A stretch of 64,000 nt of DNA, from NCBI GenBank assembly GCA_947179155.2, contig OX359265.1, positions 55,811,040 through 55,875,039 on the forward strand, written 5' to 3'. Below the pieces are notes generated by a model. That model was given only the letters and a program-made list of their open reading frames with translations, was not told the origin of the DNA and searched no databases. Both the position numbers and the translations under genes were made by a program. Shown here piece by piece: positions 37,556 to 47,955 of this stretch. This DNA comes from Hedera helix (taxonomy: Eukaryota; Streptophyta; Magnoliopsida; Apiales; Araliaceae). Positions within the stretch are counted from its first letter, which is position 1; each line of letters starts with the position of its first letter.

Positions 37556-38801
37556 TTTGAAAAATAATAATAATATCCTACAGCTGGTACTATAATTTCA
37601 ATCGGTCCATGTAGTGAAAAGACTAGTCCAAGGCTGAAGCATTTATAAAATTGTTAATGTTTACAAATTCCAAAAATGTTCCTTCTGATTCAGAAATTTA
37701 ATTGTTAATGTTTTCAAATTCTTTTAGATAAATATCAGCATCTAATTAAACTTTCTGTCCGACCTTTGACAAATTTGGGGCTTTCTTTATATCAGGACAG
37801 GAAGGAGTCGGTCGTATATAGATTATTCATTTCATAACTTGTTAAATCAATATATACTCCATCTAGGTAACTTATTAAATATATGTGTGCGTGCGCTGTA
37901 GTCTGTACTAAACGACTAATACTAATATTATATGCTCCATGCGGCAATCTAACGCCCACCAAACCATATAGGTTATTACTATAATTGAGCTTCTTCAGAT
38001 TTTTTTATTTTTGTCTTTTTAGAGAAATTTTTATTATCGATTGTTTGTAAATTTAAAAAAAAAATTAATGGCTTAATTTTTTATATTTTTTTAATATATT
38101 ATATACTATTTTGTTTCTCTTTCATTTAATTAATAAATTTTGGAAAAGTTATATATAAAAATACTATATCAAATTTAATCAATTAGATAAAATATTAATT
38201 ATATTTTTTCTTAAAACGGTAATTAAAAAAACAAAGAGAATAATGTAATTTTTTCTGTGTCTCACTTTCTTGGGATTGAAAACTAATTATAGAACATTTG
38301 GATTCCAAATTCTTAAAGTCATAATAATACATTAAGACCTATTTTTTATTACTGTTTTTTTCCCTTTCAGATGAAGGGAGTGCATCCTATATCATTAATT
38401 ACAAATTAATGTCATATTAAAGGAATTGATTCAAATGGTTATTTCTTTGTATGTACTCGAAATTAAATCTGTATTTTGCTCTTCCATTAACACAAGTTAC
38501 TCTAAAATATTTTGAAATAAATAAATAAATTGAAATAGTAGACAAGGATAAATTTTAATAGTATTGCTTAAATAAAGGCCACTCATTATTGAACGAAAAC
38601 AAGGATTTTACATTAAGACACGAGTACATACATTTATATTAACCACAAAAAGCTTCATTAAATTCACGTTCTCATCACAGAGCTAGCTAGAACTAGAGCT
38701 AGAAGCTAGAAAGGTTTGGATGAAATGCAAGATTCATATGACTAACTCCTTTGACAATATCATCATATCTTAGCAAAGCAGAATTAAAGGATATATGCTA
38801 A
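37068..38801. other. Convergent intergenic region between phosphatase and IAA33-like genes
   Basis: Both genes end here, so the two flanks are 3' UTRs. No gene was seen between. A (TA)n tract of about 42 bases lies at 37510-37551. Confidence 0.55.
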
Positions 38802-39867
38802 TTAATTAATCCCTCCTCCTTCTGCTCTTCCCTTTCTTGAATTTGTCTTTGCCGGCAGTATCCGAATTCTCTTTGCCACCCTAACAAAATCCCTGGAGAC
38901 ACAGAAAGAGATAAAGAGTTGAGAGAAATCTAATCAAACCGTGAAGAAGATAAGTACTCCCACAGCTACCCCTGTCCTAAAATAAGAGTCTTGTTTAATT
39001 TGTTGATATATTTATAATTTTCTGGGCACTATTAAAAAACGTAGTATATATAGATCAAAAGTGAGATTTTTTCTTTTATCGTAACATAAGTTGGTGTCTA
39101 TCCTCAATAAGACACTTCTTTGCAAATACAAATTAGTTCCCTTCCTAGCTCTCAAACAATGTAGGAGTATATATATATATAGGTTGTTCAAAGATAAACA
39201 TCTGGGTAAAGCGGAAGGGAGCACCCTTAATTATCGTTGGAGTAAAGTCACAACCTTATGTTACTAATTAAAGTTTTTATATATAGACATATTCTGAACA
39301 ACTAATTAATAATAATAAAAGAGAAAGATGGACTTACTTCCAGCTAAGATCACCCACAAGAAGAAGATCATTTTCCATATCTTCATAAGCAATGAGATGA
39401 CCAGGAATAGCATTAGAGAGATTAAGATTATCATCAGCTGCTTCTGAAATATTATCGAGGACGAACATTTGGCGGAGAGCTTTGGCAAGGCTTTGGTAGC
39501 TTGCATGCTTATGAAGGCTGATGCGCTGGCAGATCGAACGGCCTTCCAGCACCACCGTCACAGCAGGTGGTGGTGCAGGGACCATGCTAGTAGAAACTCT
39601 TAGAGGATCATGATCATCAACAACAAAACCCTCTCCTCTTCCTAGTAGTGCAAAATTCATGTTACGCATGAAACTGGTGGGTGATAATAATGATATTGGA
39701 CCTGCACTTGCACCTGCACCTATATTATCAGTAGAATAGAAGGTGGAGCGGGTAATTTGGTGGGGGTGGGGATTAAGATTCTCTTCAATGGCGGATATTA
39801 ATCTGCTCTTCAACTTCAAGGACTCCTCTTGTCTTTGAGACTCTAAGCTGTTACTACAACTGTTCAT
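38802..39867 (-). CDS. IAA33: Non-canonical AUX/IAA protein, IAA33 type
   Basis: Two exons on the minus strand, 39338-39867 and 38802-38892, with a GT-AG intron, give about 206 residues. The C-terminal half is a PB1-type AUX/IAA domain III/IV: VTVVLEGRSICQRISLHKHA with the invariant Lys-face region, then YQSLAKALRQMF, AYEDMENDLLLVGDLSWK, and in exon 2 DFVRVAKRIRILPAK. The first half is Ser/Asn-rich and shows neither the LxLxL repressor motif (domain I) nor the GWPPV degron (domain II). AUX/IAA proteins bind ARF transcription factors in the nucleus. IAA33 is known to lack both N-terminal domains and so should not be destroyed by TIR1 in the usual auxin-dependent way. Its position beside GPP and near TML supports the IAA33 assignment. 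The intron contains a Stowaway-like insertion. Confidence 0.9.
38953..39223. mobile_element. Probable Stowaway-type MITE in the IAA33-like intron
   Basis: About 270 bases begin TACTCCCACAG...GTCCTAAAATAAGAGTC and end CGGAAGGGAGCA. The ends are an imperfect inverted pair of the CTCCC/GGGAG kind. An internal AATAAGACACTTCTTTGC echoes Stowaway subterminal sequence. The TA duplication is intact only on the left. Confidence 0.5.
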
Positions 39868-41677
39868 GTTTTCCTCTTTTGTTTATTAATTGAACTGGCA
39901 AAGGAAGCGGTTTTGTTTTGATGGGGAGTTACGTTGGAGAGAGAAAAGAAACAATAAAAAAGCTAGCTAGCTAGCTAGTGTACTGACAGTGGGAGAGAGT
40001 TTTAATAAATGATCAAACTTGGAGTAAGTGTTTGAGACGTACGTGTCTACTGTTTTTGCTTTTCTTCCTTGTTATATATATTATATATATGTGTATATAT
40101 ATATATGAGACTAATTTATATTCAAAGTTGATTATAAAATGTTCAGTTGTTATGCATCATGCATTTATTATAAGATTTAAAGGTCGTGATTTACTTTTTA
40201 AAAAATGACTCTATATGAACCAATTACACGTAGGGAGAACTTAAAAAAATAAAAAAAACCATATGCAGCATACTGAGAATTTAGAAAGTGCAATTAATGA
40301 TAAATAAATTGTATCGGTGGGATCTGATAACTGAGAATGAACTATACAGGATGAGTGTGCTAACAATTAAACATTTTATAACTTGAATTATTGATTTTCT
40401 TATAATTAGTATATGAATATTAATAGAGTAGTATAATACTCCTAGTATACGTGAGAGAAAGAGAAAAGAAATAGAGCACAAATGTCGGGAGAGAGTCAGG
40501 AAGGGTGTCTGAAACCGCCCAACCCTTGAGATATCCTTTTCCCATTAATGGGATAGCTTTGAATTGAATTAAAATTTTAATTACTAAGCCACAGCTGAGG
40601 TCTTCTTCTGCCATGCATCATCATGCTGCATGCACACTTTTTTTTTGGTTTTTTCTTCAGTAAAGGTCTCTTCTGTCGTCTGGACAGATTAAATTTGGTC
40701 CGGTATGGCTGTAGAATGGAACGGAGAAAATTAATGTAATTAATACTGCCAGAAAAGTGACCTAATAATATAATTAATTATTTTATGATAGATGATAGTG
40801 TAGTGTACGTAACCGGAGTCACCAGCGATCGTGTGTTAACGTTGGCCTTGCATGTATGTAATAATATCTAATAAATTACTGTAATTAATATGAATGTACG
40901 TACATTACTTAAATAAATTTACAATCGAGTATATATGTTAAATAAAATGGTAACCGAAGCCTTTATGAAACTTGTATTTTCAAACAAAACACTTACCATT
41001 AAATTTGCCTCATTGATTACCACCCGCTAAACTCTTTTATGGTTGATAAGTAGGCTAGTAAGTTTATTATTGTAAGAAAGAATAAGAATGGGGGGCAGGG
41101 GGCTGGCTGTTTGCTTGTGAATGCAAAAGAGGATGGCGTGTGTTATATGAATTAAGTATTCGGGTACACATTGGGGATTAGTTGAAATTAAAATAATACT
41201 CCACTAGCTCGTGGAGTATTTTTATTTATTGGGATGAGGGGAAAATGCGTGTAAAAAAAGCAAGCTGAAAATTATATATTTAAAGAATATAGCTAGCTAG
41301 CATTGTATACCAAACAAGTTATATTTTATGGAGTAACTAATAAAAAAACATAATTTTAAATTGAATAGACAAATTCTTGTAACTTGAAATTGCATAGGCT
41401 ATGGAGAGAGGAGACGACCGCGCTGCGGTCGGCGAACGGCTCGCAATTTGACTCTCAGATATTCACGTCATGTTCACTAATTTTTAATACTAGTATTTTT
41501 ATAACTTTAAATTAAGCAGTAGTACGTACGTAGTATTATTCAATACTTTAGGTACCCTCTTAAGTTTAAGGATAGGTTTAAACCTTGTATTATATTACTA
41601 TTAAAAATCAATTTACCATTAGTCCAATAGATTGTTAATATTTGTATTTAATAAATCATTTACGCCTCAAATGATGA

Positions 41678-41724
<47 letters not shown>

Positions 41725-42432
41725 TTAAGGGCATCCCTAGGAACCTTAAATGTGGTCCTTGAGCAAACTCTAATGTGAAGTGGGAGGAGAAGGATTCTCA
41801 AGGATTTCTTGACGTGTTTTTGCACTTTAAAAATAATAAAATAAAAACAAAACAATTTCCGGAAAAAATTGCAATCAGTGATTCTGGAAACCAAATCCAA
41901 ACAAATCTTTTTGGCTTTCCAAAATGACTTTTTGAAACTTTTAACCAAATAAAAGAATGTCATTCAGATTGATTCCCACATTTCTAATACAATTTTATGA
42001 TTTTCTTGTATTTTTACGTAAAGGTAAAACCAACACCGAGAGAGAGGTAAAAAACATCATCTATACCCAAAGCACTAGTAGTCTTCTTTTATTTTCACTT
42101 CTTGAAAACAATTATATATATGGTTAGTTAGTTTGCTACATTAATTTTACAACAAAATTATACAATAAGACCCAGAAAATGAAATGAAATTGTTTGTCAA
42201 CTTTGCATCTCCATATATAAATGAATCAGGGTGGGTTAATTTTATTACAACAAAAGTTCTACAAAATAAATAAGACCAAAGGCAAATGGGACTCGAACAT
42301 TGTAATTAATGTGAAATTGTACATGGACATGCAACAGCCAATGGTAAGAGAAACTTCTAAGAACAGAAATCTGGTTTCTTCCTAACCACCCACATACAGT
42401 GAAGGTGGGGTAGGTCAAGGTGTACTGCATAG
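39868..42432. other. IAA33-like promoter and intergenic region
   Basis: Bases 39868-40110 are the likely promoter, with a (CTAG)n tract near 39961-39978 and a palindromic GAGACGTACGTGTCT at 40034-40048. Beyond that no gene was seen. A GC-rich inverted repeat (GACCGCGCTGCGGTC) lies near 41414 and a (TA)n/(CA)n tract at 41682-41724. Confidence 0.5.
40034..40048. promoter_or_regulatory. Possible auxin-response-element inverted pair
   Basis: GAGAC-GTAC-GTGTCT, about 170 bases upstream of the IAA33-like start. It pairs a GAGAC core with a TGTCT core, the form ARF dimers can bind. Short sites like this occur by chance, so confidence is low. Confidence 0.3.
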
Positions 42433-44014
42433 GGGTAGTTTCCGGGAATGACTTTAAATATATCCAAATTTATAAGTTACATCCACTTTAGTTGGGATTT
42501 CTCATCTATAGCCTCAACGCTATTTCAAATGACGTTGAGTATAATATTTTAAATCCAACGTCAATTTAAGTGGCATTCAATTTTATCTCAAATAATCACT
42601 TAATTAAATTTTAACATAATAAAAATAAAAAACCAATGCCATTTGCAGTGGCGTCTAATGCTCTGACGCCTTCACTTATACCTCCAATGCCAATTGGTGT
42701 CCAAAAAAAATAATAATAATAGTAATAATAATAACAATAATAATAGTAGTAGTAGAATTTGCATTTTTGGAATTTGGAGCTGTTTTTTTTATTATTACTA
42801 TTATTATTAATTTCATTTCTTTTCCAAATTCTCGTAGTGCATCTATGATTTGCATAGCATTCCAAACAAATTTTTTTCAAAAAAAAATAAAAAATAAAAG
42901 TTTCAATGCCAATTCAATTAACGTCCAATTGTTTTCAACGCCAATTGAACTGACGTTCAACTATTTTGAGAAGAAAAAAATTCAATATTAGTAATAATAA
43001 TGATAATAATAATTCGTTAACTTACAGAAGCATGTTAATAAATAAAACACTACAATATATACATATAATTTCAATATTAAATACAATCAATATAATTGGG
43101 GTTTGAGCCATATTTTGAAATTAAAAAAAAAAAAAGAATTGTTCGGGGTTTGAGCCATGCATGTAATACAAGAAATTTAAAAAGGAACTGTAACAACAAA
43201 AAAAGTAGAAAATAAAAATTAAAAAAACCGCTCAAAGCCATATTAATTGGCGTTCAACTCCGACAATGCAAACAAACAAAAATTTTTAAGTTGTGAGGTT
43301 ATTTCAATGTTTTCTACCAAACCTCATATAGAAAATAAACACAAAAAATGGAGCTATGAGGAGGTTTGGTAGAAAATATTGAAATAACATGACAATTTAA
43401 AGTTTTTTGTTTGTTAGCAGTGTCGAAATTAAACGCCAATTGATATATCGTTGAGTTTTTTTTGTTGTTTTGTTTTTAACTTTTTTTGTTGTTATAGTTC
43501 CTTTTTTTTAATTTCTTGTACTGCGTGCATGACTTAAACCCTAAACAATTCTTTTTTTAATTTTAAAATACGACGTGCATGGCTCAAACCCCAATTACAT
43601 TGGTTGTATTTAATATTGAAATTGTATGTATATATGTTAGTGTTTTATTTATTAACCTGCTCTTGTAAGTTAATTTCTTGTACTGTATACAACGAATTAT
43701 TATTATTATTATTATTATTATCACTAATATTATTATCTCTAATATTATTATTATTATTACCATTATTATTGAAGGTTTTTTCTTCTGAAAACAATTGAAC
43801 GCCAGTTCAATTGGCGTTGAAAACAATTGGACGTGATTTTTTTTTTAAAAATTTTGTTTGAAATGTTGTGCAAACCATGCATGCAGTACGAGAATTTGAA
43901 AAAGAAATGAAATTATTATTAATAATAATAATAATAGTAGTAGCAGTGGTAGTAATATTAGTAATAATAAAAACAACCCCAAATCCCAACAATATATGCA
44001 AATTCTACTACTAC

Positions 44015-44045
<31 letters not shown>

Positions 44046-44373
44046 GTTACTAATATTTTTTTTTTCTGGACGTCAATTCCGTTGGCGTTGGTTGGAGTCA
44101 CAAGTGAAAGCGTCAGAGTATAGGACGCCACTGTAAATGGCGTTGGCGTTGGTTTTTATTTTTTTATTTTTTATTAGATTAAATTTAATTAAGTGATTAA
44201 TTTGGGTAATTATTAGAGATAAGATTGAACGGTACTTGACTTGGGGTTGGATTTAAAAAATTGAATCTCAACGCCACTTGAAATGACATTGAGACAATAG
44301 ATGAGAAATTCCGACTAAAGTGGATGTAACTTAAAATGTTGGATGTATTTAAAGCCATTTCCGGAAACTACCC
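42433..44373. mobile_element. Mutator-like foldback element (1.94-kb imperfect palindrome)
   Basis: The element starts GGGTAGTTTCCGGGAATG and ends CATTTCCGGAAACTACCC. It is flanked by a 10-base near-direct repeat, TACTGCATAG (42423-42432) and TACCGCATAG (44374-44383), fitting the 9-11 bp duplications of Mutator-like elements. Matching inverted blocks recur at mirrored positions all the way in: TAAGTTACATCCACTTTAGT near 42472 against ACTAAAGTGGATGTAACTTA near 44316. Near 43097 is GGGGTTTGAGCC, against GGCTCAAACCCC near 43580. The centre lies near 43340-43370 inside ACCAAACCTC/GAGGTTTGGT. Short phrases such as AACGCCAATTGAA recur many times. Several mirrored ATT/AAT microsatellites are included. 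No transposase is encoded. Confidence 0.85.
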
Positions 44374-44383
44374 TACCGCATAG

Positions 44384-44689
44384 TGCATATATCAACCATA
44401 CAGATGGGTAGGTGTAAAAAGACGCCACAGACAGATCTTTACCACGTAATATTATTTTTAGCAAAATACCTGTTCTTGTGCAATTGTGTGGAGCATTCGA
44501 TGAACATCCCTGGCCATTTACCACAAACATAAATAAATATATGCTCCCTCAGAAATCATGTTCCAGACCTCCGAAGCCTGGACAAACGTAAAATAAATGC
44601 TCAAAATCTCCAAACAAACACTTGGGGTAAGATATTAATTTATTTTTTAACAAGCTCCCCGCTTTATGGCTCATCTTATGTTGCACAAT
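44384..44689. other. Short intergenic gap
   Basis: Unremarkable. It is probably the decayed 3' end of the reductase pseudogene, whose last exons are not recognisable. Confidence 0.4.
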
Positions 44690-47011
44690 GCACATATTCC
44701 TCAGAAACTGCACCACTGTCAACAAAGTTGTTTAGCTCATCCTCGTAAATAAAATCCTACAATAAAAGGACAAATTTGATTAAGATTTTCATAATTGAAC
44801 TACATTACACTTAAGGCAGTAAGAAATAAATAAAACTCTGATCAGGAAATCACTTGCCAATTTTCTGTTCCTGCACCCAAAGTATAACACAGCAGGTCCC
44901 AGCTCTGCTCCAGCATCTTTCAGAGCTAACCTTTCCTGGAATGAAACAGATGTAAATCGATTAAGTTTTGATGAAACATTAAGCAAATCAAGGACAGCTA
45001 GCATATATAAAAGTCATCTCACACATCTGCAGGAAACCCCTAAAAGGAGCCAATCCGGTGCCTGGGCCAATAATAATGATTAGGCACTTTGGTATCAGAA
45101 GGAAGCTTGAAGTTAGATTGCCTAACAAAAATGGGTGCCCAGCTGCAATCATGGCTTTCCTCCAATGACACAGCATTCTATGAAGTTAAGAAGAGTTAAA
45201 TGATAAGTAAGAAAGATTTAATATGCTCGGCTCTCGCTACCTCCGTTTAATCTATTTCACAGATTCTCATCTTAATAAACAGATGTAGACGGGACTCTTC
45301 ATTCCTCTGATAATGGAAAATTTGATAATCAAAAATCTAAACGACCCATAAATCAAGATTCCATGATTAGTAATGTTTGATATTAGAAAAATTCTAGACT
45401 TATCCATTTTTCTTACTCATTTTTCTTATCCGCATGTATGACCAATGAGTGTGGCCCACTCATTTGGGTAAAAGATGAAATAAGGTGAGATCACACTCTT
45501 TCATCTTATATGCAGCAGGTAAAAAAATTGAGTAAGTGTAAAAATACTCTTGATATTATCAATGCATAAAAGCCATTTTCAGACGTTACTAAATTTTATT
45601 ACTGACGACAATGTATGTTTACCAATTCCAACTGGTACTTTCACAATGACAGAATCCCCAAAAAATTTATTTTATTTTTTTGATATCTAAAACCACAACA
45701 TTCCCCAACCAACTTTCAATATGTTACTTCATTTCATAAAAGTCAGGAGACTCGGGCCTGGTAGGTGTTTTCTCATAAACTAATGCACAAGTAACATGAA
45801 TTCTTGATGGAGCCATCCTGTATAATGTGATAAAAAATAGTAAATATGAGCAATTATGAAAAGAGAATTAAATTAGGTCACAAAAAAAAAATCTCTTGCT
45901 ACACCAAAAAAATTATTGTTTACACAGAATCCTCTTGATATAGCGTTTTCTTGTTTTTTCTTTTATGTTGTTTTTATATTTAATATCTTCGTCCAGAAGA
46001 CGGGAAGAGTTTGGTCACACGGATATCCATCTTGTAAAAAAAACCTTGTATGTAAAATGCAGCACAAATATATAATCTTTAAAAAGAATCTGAAAAAAGC
46101 ACAAAAATTATACTCCGTATGTTTTCTAGTGATTTTAAGATGAGTAATGATAGGGTGCCAAACTAGACCCAAATGAGTTTTTAAATACGCATCTATTACA
46201 TGACAAATCACTTGTAATGTAGTCAACCAACGGAATAATGACACATTTCTTGGGACCCAAATTTGCGACCTCTAGAAAAGTTAGGCCACATGGGTATCCA
46301 TCTTGTAAGCAAAACCTAGCATGCAGAATGCAGCACTAGTATATAATTTTTAAGAGAATTTGTAGAAAAGCCCAAATTTTATGCTCGATATGTTTTCTTG
46401 AGATATTAAGACGAGTAATGCTAGGGTGCCAAATTTAGACCCAAATGAGTTTAGTAATACCCATTAATTACATGACAAATCACTAGTAATGTAGATCTGG
46501 GGAAATCATGTACTAGTACAAATGACGACCAGATATCTGAGTATCTACTTTACAAGAAAATGGAAATCTATTAATCTACCTTGCTAAGGAAGAAATAGAA
46601 TAGTATCTGGACTGCAATCATGGGGCGACTGATGCAAAGAAAACCCCGAGTGGGGGCTTGGCTGATGGGAATTCAGCCAGGACCTCAAGGAGGCTTCTCT
46701 GGTTTGCTATTAGCCATTGTGCATACTCGTCCTGCAAAACATAAGATTAATTTTAATAGAGCATAACCTTAATCGGTCAGCTTCACTAGGATCAGAAGCA
46801 TGTGCCGCAAGAGCAAGTAAAGCAGACTGAAATACATATGCAATAAAGCAATCCTTAACTAAGTGTGCACATGTAAAGTTAGACAAACAATGAATTAACA
46901 AATGCAAAAAGGACCTACCTTCTTGGGAGAACTCAGAAGATCTGCATATCTCGTCAGTGCCGATCTTAAAGTGCATGGCGAGAAGGGAGGAGGCAGGGAG
47001 CCTCCACTAAG
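44690..47011 (-). pseudogene. NADPH-cytochrome P450 reductase, truncated and disabled
   Basis: Seven exon-like blocks in order on the minus strand match the FAD/NADPH half of plant P450 reductase. Block 1 (46919-47011) has [20 protein letters not shown]. Block 2 (about 46765-46826) has SALLALAAHASDPSEADRLR. Block 3 (46580-46731) has [20 protein letters not shown] and [14 protein letters not shown]. Block 4 (about 45742-45817) has MAPSRIHVTCALVYEK. Block 5 (45027-45177) has [14 protein letters not shown] and the NADPH loop [14 protein letters not shown]. Block 6 (about 44862-44935) has [20 protein letters not shown]. Block 7 (about 44690-44756) has DFIYEDELNNF. The FMN half and the last exons are missing. 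A TGA replaces Arg at 46618-46620, block 5 carries a one-base insertion near 45080, and blocks 2 and 4 lose sequence. Introns remain, so it came from a DNA-level copy, not retroposition. The parent enzyme passes electrons from NADPH to ER P450s. Confidence 0.88.
46004..46495. repeat. Two-copy tandem repeat inside the reductase pseudogene intron
   Basis: 46004-46221 and 46276-46495 are diverged direct copies about 220 bases long, sharing GATATCCATCTTGTAA/GGTATCCATCTTGTAA, GACCCAAATGAGTTT and TACATGACAAATCACT. Confidence 0.8.
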
Positions 47012-47639
47012 TGGTGTTTGTTGAATTTTTAAATAAATTTGGAAGGAATTTCAAAGTCAAATTAATTAGTGAATTCATTTCCTTCCGTTTCATTCCGATA
47101 CAAAATCAGATTTCAATTCTCCTGGCTTAATTTTCATATCCGTTGTAAAATGTCTTTGGGATAATTATACTAGCCGTTGTAAGCCTTGGAAGTCCTCTTG
47201 AGCCGTTGCAAAACAAATCAACCATCATGCATAATATAAATATATATATATATATAGACTACTATTCTACAAAAGAAGACATAGTCTTTCTGAACATAGA
47301 AATCTGTATACTTTTTATAAGAATATATATTGCACTACAATATTTTTACTTCAACCATTTGTTCTAAAATTATAAAAAAAGGCAATAGGTTTTTCATGTT
47401 ACCTTCTTTATTTGAGTGCACATTGGAAAAGATAGAATTGTTGAATCATGGAAGGCATTTGCTGTGACCTTTTGCATCGGTGATATATAATATCGGATGG
47501 GTGAAAATTATCCTTAAGGATAGTGCACGCCTCAATTCATTTGGTGATATCTTCATAATTCACTTTTAATTTTCATGGTAATTTTTCAATTATTTTATTA
47601 CAATCTTAAGGATAATTTTGAATTTTGTTATATTAACCA
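47012..47639. other. Region between reductase pseudogene and copia remnant
   Basis: No gene was recognised. It may hold the missing 5' part of the copia element in a decayed state, but I see no LTR or primer site. Confidence 0.4.
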
Positions 47640-47955
47640 CTACTTGGGAGCTTGCTACAAAGGCGAAGTTGGTAGAGGGGAACAATAACAACAATGTCAA
47701 TCATCAACATGGAAACAATAGAGGAGGGAGTAACAATAACAATAAAAATGAACATCTTAAGGTGCAGAATCAAATTGGTAAGAAAAAAGGTAACTGTTTT
47801 ATATGTGATAACCCTGAACATCATGCTGTGCAATGCAAACACAAGAAGAGAAACGACAAACCTGCCTCAACCCCACCAAATGTAAATTTGGTTTAGGCGG
47901 ATGTTATTGTTACGGTCGTTTCTGAGGTTAACATGGTGACACATGACAATAATTG
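47640..47955 (+). pseudogene. Ty1/copia gag end (zinc knuckle), left of the gypsy insertion
   Basis: It encodes an Asn-rich stretch followed by a CCHC knuckle (CFICDNPEHHAVQC) and the basic tail KHKKRNDKPAS. A stop at about 47894 interrupts it, and the frame continues VSEVNMVTHDNN to the insertion point. The protein picks up at 61447 with the protease motif. Upstream gag and the 5' LTR are not recognisable. Confidence 0.8.

Noticed and set aside
41405..41445. GC-rich inverted repeat GACCGCGCTGCGGTC as a terminator or microRNA precursor
   Set aside because: The stem is too short and no known microRNA was recognised.
42611..44053. Open frames within the palindromic element as a transposase
   Set aside because: They are short, microsatellite-derived and mirrored on both arms; no transposase motif is present.
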